DNA from: Pirellulales bacterium
Lineage (GTDB): Bacteria; Planctomycetota; Planctomycetia; Pirellulales; UBA7805
DNA: 39,386 bases
Direction of reading: 5' to 3'
Assembly (NCBI GenBank): GCA_030751095.1
Contig: JASMGX010000007.1
Span: 1 to 39,386, forward strand
In this document: positions 32,864 to 39,386 of the stretch, one piece after another
Numbering within the stretch: the stretch's first letter is position 1
Layout: each line of letters starts with the position of its first letter
Notes under the pieces: model-generated
What the model was told of the DNA's origin: nothing
The model's database searches: none
Seen by the model: only the letters and a program-made list of their open reading frames with translations
Program-made: the position numbers and the translations under genes

Positions 32864-34273
32864 ATGAACACTGGATTGACAAGACGCGAACTACTCCAGA
32901 AGACCTCAATGGGTTTCGGTGCGCTTGCACTTTCCGATATGCTGCTAACCGGACAGGTAGCCTCTGGCAGCACTCCCGCCCTAACCGGTCCCAGACCACC
33001 ACATTTTGAACCGAAGGCAAAAAGCGTTATTTTCCTCTATATGGATGGTGGGGTTTCGCAAGTCGATTCCTTCGATCCAAAACCACAACTTGAAAAAGAC
33101 AGCGGCAAACCACCGCCCTTTAAAACCGATCCTACGGTTTTCAACAACCAGGGCGGATTGCTACCGAGCCCCTGGAAATTCAAGCGGCATGGCCAAAGTG
33201 GGCAGCAACTCAGCAGTCTTTTTCCCCATCTGGGAAGTTGTGCGGATGAATTATGTATTATCCGATCGATGACTGCTTTTTTGCCCGATCATCCCAACGC
33301 CAATTATGCATTGCATAGTGGTTTTGCCGTCCGTGGTCTGCCCTGCATGGGGGCGTGGATTTCCTATGGACTGGGGAGTGTGAATCAAAATTTACCCAGC
33401 TTTGTCGTGATCCATGGCGGGCAAATACCGCCCGGCGGAATGACCACTTTCGGTAATGGATTCTTACCTGCCCAACATCAGGGTTCCATATTCCTGCACC
33501 AGAAACCCGCTTTGCGAAATCTGCAGAGACACGAGACCTCGGCCGGCCTACAGGCTACAAAAATTAACTACCTCAAAGAGTTTGACCAGGAATATGTTGA
33601 CACCGAGGGGACCGATCGTGAAATTGAAGCAGCGATCAGCAACTACGAACTGGCGTTCCGCATGCAGATGGCGGTTCCGGAAGTGATGGATCTTTCTCAG
33701 GAAAGCAAGGCGACAAAGCAACTCTATGGACTCGATTCCAACCACGAGTTTGTAAAATCGTATGGCACCCAGTGTTTGCTCGCACGACGGATGGTCGAAC
33801 GGGGCGTTCGGTTCATTGAGTTGACGATGGCCAAACAGCCGGGAGTGGATCGCTGGGACCAGCACAACAACCTGAAAGAAGCGCATCCCAAAAATGCTTT
33901 GGCGGTCGATCAGCCAATTGCCGGACTGATCAAAGATCTGAAATGCCGCGGACTGCTCGATAGTACGCTGTTGGTCTTCACCAGCGAGTTTGGCCGTACA
34001 CCCTTTGCTCAGGGGAAAAATGGCCGCGATCATAACCCACAAGGATTCAGCTTGTGGCTCGCTGGCGGAGGCATTCGGGGAGGCACCGTCTATGGCTCGA
34101 CCGACGAGTATGGATATCGAGCAGTTGTAAATAAATTGAGCGTGAATGATCTGCACGCAAACATTTTGCATCTACTCGGTATTGACCATACCAGACTGAC
34201 CTACCAATACAGCAGTCGGGATTTCCGGCTTACAGATATCGGTGGTCGCGTCATTCCTGAAATCCTGCTGTAA
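32864..34273 (+). CDS. DUF1501 secreted protein (sulfatase-like fold)
   Basis: A 469-residue protein with a Tat-like signal (LTRRELLQKTSMGFGALALS). DUF1501 motifs follow: SVIFLYMDGGVSQVDSFDPK, SLFPHLGSCADELCIIRSM, DHPNANYALHSGF, GVRFIELTMAKQPGVDRWDQH, LVFTSEFGRTPFAQGKNGRDH and LLGIDHTRLTYQYSSRDFRL. The fold is related to alkaline phosphatase/sulfatase, and the DGG, EFGRTP and RDH positions resemble metal-binding parts, but activity is unproven. No strong ribosome site was seen. DUF1549/DUF1553 and DUF1501 genes are almost always paired in planctomycetes and likely work together outside the cytoplasm. Confidence 0.92.
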   Translation: MNTGLTRRELLQKTSMGFGALALSDMLLTGQVASGSTPALTGPRPPHFEPKAKSVIFLYMDGGVSQVDSFDPKPQLEKDSGKPPPFKTDPTVFNNQGGLLPSPWKFKRHGQSGQQLSSLFPHLGSCADELCIIRSMTAFLPDHPNANYALHSGFAVRGLPCMGAWISYGLGSVNQNLPSFVVIHGGQIPPGGMTTFGNGFLPAQHQGSIFLHQKPALRNLQRHETSAGLQATKINYLKEFDQEYVDTEGTDREIEAAISNYELAFRMQMAVPEVMDLSQESKATKQLYGLDSNHEFVKSYGTQCLLARRMVERGVRFIELTMAKQPGVDRWDQHNNLKEAHPKNALAVDQPIAGLIKDLKCRGLLDSTLLVFTSEFGRTPFAQGKNGRDHNPQGFSLWLAGGGIRGGTVYGSTDEYGYRAVVNKLSVNDLHANILHLLGIDHTRLTYQYSSRDFRLTDIGGRVIPEILL

Positions 34274-34380
34274 GGCAACAGGCAGAACGATTCTCGCAGG
34301 GAAAACGGCCGACCGGCCACGCTGAAGACCGGTGGAGGGCCACCATCGCTTCATAACCGGCCGCTCAAATTCAGGGTGGC

Positions 34381-35367
34381 TTACTCGCCACCGTTGCGGG
34401 TACCCATGTGTTGCCAGAGGATCGGATCAATATTGTCCTCCGCGATGCTTACCGAACCGTCCATCATCAACGTGTTGACATAGCCCGAGTGATAACTGCG
34501 GGCTGTCACGGCAGCCTTGGTAGGATCGGAGGTACTTTTGCCCTCCTGCATCGAGTTGAAATCAATGTCATATGTTCCATTCTGATAAGGGCAGAACGTG
34601 TTCGGCGTAAACACAGTGGTTATGCCACTGTGATGCACACGGCCGTCGCACCATTCGGTGTGTCCCGTGTTATCGTTTAACACCGCACCGAGCTTTTCAT
34701 CTCCACCGAGCGTCTCAAGATCTGTTGGCGAAGTAGGCCGCTCCCCCGGATCTCCCCCTACATTTCGGATATAGGACGTAAAGGCTTTAACTTCTGATGC
34801 ACAGAGTGTCCGGGAGAGACCATCACTAAAATTGCGGGGACTAAGACGACTGTTCGGATGAAAAGAACCGTCACCACCGGTGTTGGTCGCCGGATCGTAG
34901 ACGAGCCAACTCCCAAAGTTAAAACCGTAATTCTGTGGGTAGACCTTGGGCAAGCCGCTCGAATCAACACGGACTATATCGTTCTCTTCGCTTGCACAGA
35001 GGTAAGTATTGATCCGCATCGTGGGAACACCCGTGTCCCGCTGCTCATCCCATGGCACGTCTAAGTCAACCATATCATAGGCAAACCCGTGTTCTAGAAA
35101 TGGAAGCAGACGGCCCTGGATCGACCAGGAACCATTATTGGTCTCAAGCTCCGTATCCGGGGCAATCTCAAAGCTGGGGGGAAATACCCGGAACGCTGTC
35201 TGATAGCTATGTACCGCCAGGCCAATTTGCTTGAGATTATTCTTGCAGGCCGCACTGCGGGCCGACTCCCTTACCGACCCGAGTGCCGGTAGGAGGAGGG
35301 CAACGAGAATACCGATGATGGCAATCACCACCAGCAGCTCAACGAGCGTGAAGCCAGAACGTTTCAT
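34381..35367 (-). CDS. DUF1559 protein with prepilin-type N-terminus
   Basis: A 328-residue protein beginning [21 protein letters not shown], a typical prepilin peptidase site with Glu at +5 and one long hydrophobic helix. The ATG at 35367 is chosen because GGAGATCTCTT precedes it. Next is [20 protein letters not shown], then the DUF1559 body ([26 protein letters not shown]) and the terminal [19 protein letters not shown], the H-X9-DG-like ending. DUF1559 proteins are massively expanded in planctomycetes; they are presumed to be pseudopilin-like surface proteins of unknown function. The stop faces the DUF1501 stop. Confidence 0.92.
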   Translation of the reverse strand: MKRSGFTLVELLVVIAIIGILVALLLPALGSVRESARSAACKNNLKQIGLAVHSYQTAFRVFPPSFEIAPDTELETNNGSWSIQGRLLPFLEHGFAYDMVDLDVPWDEQRDTGVPTMRINTYLCASEENDIVRVDSSGLPKVYPQNYGFNFGSWLVYDPATNTGGDGSFHPNSRLSPRNFSDGLSRTLCASEVKAFTSYIRNVGGDPGERPTSPTDLETLGGDEKLGAVLNDNTGHTEWCDGRVHHSGITTVFTPNTFCPYQNGTYDIDFNSMQEGKSTSDPTKAAVTARSYHSGYVNTLMMDGSVSIAEDNIDPILWQHMGTRNGGE

Positions 35368-35675
35368 AAGAGATCTCCGTATATATCGACAAAAACCTCG
35401 GATTTGCCCGTTAGGGGCAGGCAATACCCCTCAGTTTACCCAACCAGACAATTCGGGGCACCGGACACTCAATGTTTTTTGCCCTGCCCCGTTTTCGGGA
35501 AGCCGACAATGGAACTCAATGGGCCATTTTTACGAGAAAAATCGCCATATGTCACCTCATTTTTGCATCGCCAAATAGGCCCGCTTTTATGTCCGGTTTC
35601 CTGCCCATCTGGCCATTTAAAGTCATGGCTAATTCAATCCACCACCAAATATCAAATTTTAAGCATCACACAGGT
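35368..35675. other. Divergent intergenic region
   Basis: This 308-base interval separates the DUF1559 gene (minus) from the PEP-CTERM gene (plus). The frame of the PEP-CTERM protein is open back to 35472, but that part lacks a sensible N-terminus. A short GC hairpin near 35406-35420 (TGCCC/GGGCA) is the only structure I noticed. Confidence 0.4.
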
Positions 35676-36311
35676 ATGTCTCGTCTCAACCACTCGCTGA
35701 TTGCTCTGGCCGCTGCGATGTTGATTGCAGGCAATGCCTCGGCCACCGAGCTGCATGTCTTCGACTTTTCCAATTCCAGCTCAAATGTTGTCCAGGCCCT
35801 TGATGGCGAGGCCTCCGAATCTTACACCTCTGTGGGTGATGATTACGACGTGACGCTCGATGCCGAGGCTTTTTTGGGTGTGATGGCCTTCTCAGAAGAC
35901 GATTCTACCTTCACGGTCGATTCGGGAATGGCTCTCCTATTCACCTTTTCTGTTTCGGAATCGGTTTCAATCAACATTCACGACCTCTCGCTCGATTTTT
36001 TTCCCGAGAACACGCCACTGGGAGGCAGTCCAATGATAGCTGATATTATGGTTGCAGGTTCCGCTCAGTCTTCGATCTCGGGACTGGATATCTCGAACGG
36101 CATATTGTACATGATCTCTGAAAGAAACGACGATACGCAGTCACTCCATCTCGTAGTACCCAACCTTCAAAACAACTGGCACGGCCTAGAATCGATCACT
36201 CTGGCTGTCGGCAACTCGAGTCCTTCGGCCGTTCCTGAACCGACGGCGGTGGCTTTGTTCTTCGCCGGTATCATACTCGTCGGCACGGTTCGCCTCAGAA
36301 TGTTCCGTTAG
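35676..36311 (+). CDS. PEP-CTERM sorting-domain protein
   Basis: I start at the ATG at 35676 because it opens directly with a signal peptide (RLNHSLIALAAAMLIAGNASA). The 211-residue product has a Ser/Asp/Val-rich beta-type body and ends in the PEP-CTERM tripartite signal: VPEP at 186-189, a hydrophobic helix (TAVALFFAGIILVGTV) and a basic tail (RLRMFR). Such proteins are processed by an exosortase and often reach the surface or exopolysaccharide matrix. No exosortase is in the window. The ribosome site is weak. The body is not recognised. Confidence 0.88.
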   Translation: MSRLNHSLIALAAAMLIAGNASATELHVFDFSNSSSNVVQALDGEASESYTSVGDDYDVTLDAEAFLGVMAFSEDDSTFTVDSGMALLFTFSVSESVSINIHDLSLDFFPENTPLGGSPMIADIMVAGSAQSSISGLDISNGILYMISERNDDTQSLHLVVPNLQNNWHGLESITLAVGNSSPSAVPEPTAVALFFAGIILVGTVRLRMFR

Positions 36312-36475
36312 TCGGAAGCGATATCCCCGACTCGGTCGCTCCTCGTTTTTGGCAACGCCTCCAGATGCTCCGGGCGGAAATCAGTTTGCCAAGTCGCTCT
36401 GTTGGCCCAACATTCCAAATTCTCATCTATTTTGGCGGCTGGAGCGCGTAAAAAATTCTTCTTCCTGCGCATAAA

Positions 36476-36499
36476 AAAACGCCGGTCTCTCGGCGTTTT
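36476..36499. terminator. Intrinsic terminator downstream of tRNA-Lys
   Basis: AAAACGCCG (36476-36484) and CGGCGTTTT (36491-36499) form a 9-bp stem with a 6-base loop. On the minus strand the stem ends in a T-run (A's at 36473-36479), so it should stop the tRNA transcript. It is nearly symmetrical and could also serve the PEP-CTERM gene from the other side. Confidence 0.85.
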
Positions 36500-36502
36500 G
36501 AG

Positions 36503-36575
36503 TGCCCCCTCAAGGACTCGAACCTTGAACCTATTGATTAAGAGTCAATTGCTCTGCCAATTGAGCTAAGGGGGC
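36503..36575 (-). tRNA. tRNA-Lys (CTT anticodon)
   Basis: The minus strand folds into a full cloverleaf. The acceptor stem is GCCCCCT/AGGGGGC with discriminator A. The D-arm is GCTC...GAGC, the anticodon stem is ATTGA/TCAAT around loop CTCTTAA, and the T-arm is CAAGG-TTCGAGT-CCTTG. Positions 34-36 are CTT, which reads AAG (Lys). No CCA is encoded. It lies 82 bases downstream of ppiB on the same strand, followed by the terminator at 36476-36499. Confidence 0.97.
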
Positions 36576-36657
36576 AGGAAAGGCATAACGGCCCGCCAAT
36601 GGTCCGTATGGTATCACCTGCATCTCACCCGGCAAGGGGCGAGGGTAACCCGATACT

Positions 36658-37095
36658 CTATTCGCCTTCGTCGGTGACCGTGACCTTTTCCATCGCATCC
36701 CCCTGGGCAATGGAATCGACGACGTCCTGTCCCTCGAGCACCACACCAAAGACCGAATGCTTGTTGTCCAGATGCGGGGTCGGACCATGCGTGATGAAAA
36801 ACTGGGAACCGTTGGTGTTCGGACCCGCATTGGCCATCGAAAGAATGCCCGCGCGATCGTGACGGAGAGTCTCGTGAAACTCGTCGTCAAACTTGTATCC
36901 CGGTCCGCCGGTTCCCGTACCCTGTGGACAGCCGGTCTGGATCATGAAATTGGGGATCACGCGATGGAACAACAGACCGTCGTAAAATCCATCTCCTGCC
37001 AGTTTCTCAAAATTTGCGACCGTTTTGGGTGCCTCATTGGCATGCAATTGGAGTCGGATCGTTCCTTTGCTCGTTTCAATCGTGGCAACTTTCAT
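36658..37095 (-). CDS. ppiB: Cyclophilin-type peptidyl-prolyl isomerase
   Basis: A 145-residue single-domain cyclophilin. The ATG at 37095 ([11 protein letters not shown]) has GAGGAAACTG upstream and is preferred to one four codons earlier. Active-site motifs are [13 protein letters not shown] (catalytic Arg), [20 protein letters not shown] and [12 protein letters not shown]. There is no signal peptide, so it is cytosolic. It isomerises prolyl peptide bonds during folding. It lies between sixA (divergent) and the tRNA. Confidence 0.95.
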   Translation of the reverse strand: MKVATIETSKGTIRLQLHANEAPKTVANFEKLAGDGFYDGLLFHRVIPNFMIQTGCPQGTGTGGPGYKFDDEFHETLRHDRAGILSMANAGPNTNGSQFFITHGPTPHLDNKHSVFGVVLEGQDVVDSIAQGDAMEKVTVTDEGE

Positions 37096-37401
37096 CAGTT
37101 TCCTCATTCTTTTCAGTGTATTTCCAACGGCGGCTTTTCTTTCCTAGAAATCCGCCCCGGCGGTCACTTTAACAAATCGGTCGAGTCGTGTCGCCTTCCC
37201 CGGACCGCGATCCTTCGATTTTTCGCTTCGCGAATCCGATACTGCCAACGCCAGTGACTCCGGAATAACAACAGTAGCCAAAGCGGATCGGGCTCAAACC
37301 GGCAAACTATACGCCGAGCGGCCAAGACGCTATTCTTCAGTTTTTCATAGACTCATGTTCCCGAGGCCCGTAGCTCCTTTGTCCGACCTATTCGAGATGC
37401 C
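37096..37401. other. Divergent intergenic region
   Basis: This 306-base interval lies between ppiB (minus) and sixA (plus). It presumably contains both promoters. I found no RNA gene, long repeat or convincing promoter boxes. Confidence 0.45.
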
Positions 37402-37890
37402 ATGAAAACACTCCTGCTGCTCCGTCACGCAAAATCGAGTTGGAAGGAATCGCACCTTGCAGACCATGACCGGCCACTGAACAAGCGGGGCCAGAGTGAT
37501 GCTCCCCGCATCGGAACACTGATTGTCCAAGAAAACATCCAACCCGATTTGATCGTCAGTTCCACCGCCCTACGTGCCCGCAGCACCGCCGAGGCGGTTG
37601 CCGACTCCTGCCACCATCCCGAGGCGGTTCACGAAGTTCGCGATTTGTATCTGGCACCACCGATGACCTACATTGAAACGGCACAATGTTTTCCAAACCA
37701 GCTCGAGCGGGTCATGATGGTGGGCCACAATCCAGGAATTTCCCAATTGCTTTATCGTCTGACTGGGTGTGACGAAGATTTCCCCACTGCGGCACTGGCG
37801 CAGATTGAAATACCGGTGGAGGACTGGGGAGATTTGTGCGAAACCACCCGCGGTGAGCTTATCGCGTTCTGGAGACCCCGCGAGTTGTAA
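37402..37890 (+). CDS. sixA: Phosphohistidine phosphatase SixA
   Basis: A 162-residue histidine phosphatase. The N-terminal motif LLLLRHAKSSW contains the phosphate-accepting His9 after Arg8. DRPLNKRGQSDAPRIG follows, then the second Arg region SSTALRARSTAEAVA and the second His in VMMVGHNPGISQLLYRL. Size and motifs fit the SixA branch rather than phosphoglycerate mutase. SixA removes phosphate from histidine residues of phosphotransfer proteins such as ArcB or the nitrogen PTS in E. coli; the target here is unknown. Confidence 0.92.
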   Translation: MKTLLLLRHAKSSWKESHLADHDRPLNKRGQSDAPRIGTLIVQENIQPDLIVSSTALRARSTAEAVADSCHHPEAVHEVRDLYLAPPMTYIETAQCFPNQLERVMMVGHNPGISQLLYRLTGCDEDFPTAALAQIEIPVEDWGDLCETTRGELIAFWRPREL

Positions 37891-37919
37891 ACGGGCTCCG
37901 AAAACGGGCTCTGAGAAGA

Positions 37920-38840
37920 TCAGCGGGGACTACCTGCATACGAGCGAAGCAGATCGGCTGCCGCTCGGATGTTCGTCTCTTCTCCGTCGGGCGACATCGC
38001 CTCATCGAGTTTGACGCCCTCTCGTCGCAGAGACATCTGACTCGCCGCAAGATCGTGGGCCGCCTCTTTGGCACGCGAATCTCCCTCCAGGTAGAGCCCG
38101 ACGACAAAACGGGCGTCACCACAGGGATGCACCCCTTTGATCAGGTAGCGACTTCGCTGTCCCTTTGCCAGACACGAAAACAGTACATAATCCCCTCGCC
38201 AACTGCGGGGGACGACAAACTGGCAACTGAGCTCCTGGACACCTTCGAAGGAACGCTGGGGCGACTGCTTGAATTTAAAAAAGACACCCCGCTGCTGCGC
38301 AAATGTGCCACTGACAATAACCGGTGTTTTGGCCGGCATCTTTCGCATCTCTTCTCGGACGCTGTTTTGCTCGTTGGTGCCGAGACTGGCGACCGGCTGG
38401 GCACTTGCGGGCAACGGAATCGGAGCCGCCATGGTACCGTTAACCGTTCCCCCGATCGTACGATGTTTTCCCACGGTCTTGACGATCTGGATCGGCTCGA
38501 CAAACTCGCTGTCCAACTGCGTCTTGGGCGTAAATTCAAAGATCCGGGCATGCGGGCTGTCAATCTCAAAGAGAAGTTCCCGAAGATCGATTGCGTCCCC
38601 CTCAGAAACCCTTGTCGATATCTGCAGCGTCGCCTCGATAATCTTTTCATTCGGATTCGAGATTGCAAAGTCGACAGGTGTCACATCGCGGCAGACAACA
38701 GCCGGCCCGCAATCAAACTCGACAGACACTGCATCGGCCGCCTGAGAAGTTGTGCCGCCGAGCAGCAGAAGGAGCAATAGTCCCGACCTTCGCAGACGAA
38801 CTGCAGTTACCACAATCCCTGAATTCGTGCCTCTATCCAT
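37920..38840 (-). CDS. Secreted protein of unknown function
   Basis: A 306-residue protein starting at the ATG at 38840, which has GGAGAACTCTCTG upstream. It has a long leader with a basic stretch then SGLLLLLLLGGTTSQAADA, probably a cleaved signal peptide. The mature part begins VSVEFDCGPAVVCRDVTPVD and then FAISNPNEKIIEATLQIST, which looks like an immunoglobulin-like beta fold. Cys pairs (DCG...VCR, SCQF, FSCLAKG, HPCGDARF) suggest disulphides. I do not recognise the family; it converges on sixA. Confidence 0.8.
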   Translation of the reverse strand: MDRGTNSGIVVTAVRLRRSGLLLLLLLGGTTSQAADAVSVEFDCGPAVVCRDVTPVDFAISNPNEKIIEATLQISTRVSEGDAIDLRELLFEIDSPHARIFEFTPKTQLDSEFVEPIQIVKTVGKHRTIGGTVNGTMAAPIPLPASAQPVASLGTNEQNSVREEMRKMPAKTPVIVSGTFAQQRGVFFKFKQSPQRSFEGVQELSCQFVVPRSWRGDYVLFSCLAKGQRSRYLIKGVHPCGDARFVVGLYLEGDSRAKEAAHDLAASQMSLRREGVKLDEAMSPDGEETNIRAAADLLRSYAGSPR

Positions 38841-39142
38841 CAGAGAGTTCTCCTGAGAAAAAGAATAGTCACACCACCGGTAACCAAAGATTTCCTGCAC
38901 CAAGACAATTTTTTCAGCGCCCGCTCAAGAGTCAAGCTTTCAGACAAAAGAAAAACCGATCTCTCGCCTCTATAGCGACCGAGGAGCAAGCGTCGCTAGC
39001 AGAACCAAACCGGCATCTGCAGCCTGAGGGGCGCTTTTGGGTGATGGGAGCCGCCCATAGCGAAAATACTCGGCGATTGCGGGCCGATGCGGTTGTAGCG
39101 ATTGAGCGGCCCGAGAGCAGCCTGCACGCACTGCTCGCTCGC
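38841..39142. other. Intergenic region with a long hairpin
   Basis: This 302-base interval between two minus-strand genes shows no convincing gene. The plus-strand frame that crosses it is mostly antisense to its neighbours. The one structure is the hairpin at 39099-39149 described separately. Confidence 0.4.
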
Positions 39143-39149
39143 TCAATCG
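39099..39149. other. Two-part inverted repeat at the end of the edge gene
   Basis: CGATTGAGCG (39099-39108) pairs perfectly with CGCTCAATCG (39140-39149), and inside it GAGCAG (39115-39120) pairs with CTGCTC (39131-39136), leaving a 10-base loop. It overlaps the stop codon of the edge gene on the minus strand. No T-run follows, so if it is a terminator it is not of the usual kind. It could stabilise the 3' end of the mRNA. Confidence 0.5.
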
Positions 39150-39386
39150 CCGACCCAGCCGGTGGAGCGGACCAGGTCAAGCGGGACACCATCGACTAGC
39201 GTGTAGAGGCGAAACTCGATGGCCTCTGCATCACCCATTTGCTCAGCCCAACCCTGAAGATGTTGTAGCTGATTGCGGCGTTTTTTGATTTTTTCCTGTT
39301 TCGCCTCATAGACGCCACGCAATTTTTCCATCTGCTCTTTCGAGATGTCCCCCCGGGGAAGACCGAGTGCACGCCACTGGCGAGTG
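39143..39386 (-). CDS. C-terminal part of an unknown protein, cut by the window edge
   Basis: The frame is open to the right edge, so the N-terminus is outside the window. The visible 80 residues include TRQWRALGLPRGDISKEQME, then a basic, heptad-like stretch (YEAKQEKIKKRRNQLQHLQ), and end in FRLYTLVDGVPLDLVRSTGW. An internal ATG at 39331 exists, but the upstream residues read as protein, so I treat it as partial. The family is not recognised. Confidence 0.55.
   Translation of the reverse strand, partial: TRQWRALGLPRGDISKEQMEKLRGVYEAKQEKIKKRRNQLQHLQGWAEQMGDAEAIEFRLYTLVDGVPLDLVRSTGWVGD

Noticed and set aside
36503-36575. Integration site at the tRNA-Lys gene
   Set aside because: No integrase and no direct repeat of the tRNA 3' end were found in the flanking sequence.
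38663-39199. 178-residue plus-strand frame near the right edge
   Set aside because: It runs antisense to the ends of both neighbouring minus-strand genes and its sequence is low-complexity Gln/Arg/Ser with no motif.

Overview
The window looks like a chromosomal segment of a planctomycete, most likely of the Pirellula/Rhodopirellula type. The evidence is a cytochrome-c/DUF1549/DUF1553 protein paired with a DUF1501 protein, a DUF1559 pseudopilin-like protein, a PEP-CTERM protein and many secreted proteins with no recognisable relatives. No phage module, insertion sequence, CRISPR array or rRNA was seen.

Layout. 1-1.7 kb: the 3' part of pcm, then a secreted protein of unknown function. 1.7-2.7 kb (minus): two adjacent crcB fluoride-channel genes. 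2.9-7.4 kb (plus): a translationally coupled four-gene ABC importer operon closely resembling E. coli ytfQ-ytfR-ytfT-yjfF (galactofuranose uptake). 7.5-13.1 kb: mostly small secreted or membrane proteins: a nuclease-like protein lacking catalytic residues, a pseudopilin, a coiled-coil protein, a DJ-1/PfpI protein, a secreted protein ending in a phage-tail-type S74 chaperone domain, a small acidic His-rich protein and a PDZ protein. 13.2-17.7 kb (minus): a glutamate/redox group made of an FMN glutamate-synthase-like protein, type II NADH dehydrogenase and glutamate decarboxylase. 18.2-18.9 kb (plus): a TVP38/DedA-type membrane protein.

19-29 kb (minus) is the centrepiece: a compact eight-gene operon encoding a MoxR ATPase, a DUF58 protein, an anchored BatD-like protein, BatA, BatB, a BatC-like TPR protein with about 200 residues of nearly pure Gln/Glu/Asp/Asn/His, a BatD-BatE fusion and an FKBP isomerase. 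It ends at a strong bidirectional terminator. The likely logic is that MoxR acts on a membrane complex of two von Willebrand A proteins whose periplasmic part is built by the BatD, TPR and SH3 modules, with the FKBP helping folding. The substrate is unknown.

29.5-34.3 kb (plus): the planctomycete cytochrome/DUF1549/DUF1553 and DUF1501 gene pair. 34.4-39.4 kb: a DUF1559 protein, an orphan PEP-CTERM protein, tRNA-Lys(CTT) with its terminator, cyclophilin ppiB, sixA, a secreted unknown and a gene cut by the right edge.

All calls come from reading the sequence and recalling family motifs. No database search was run.
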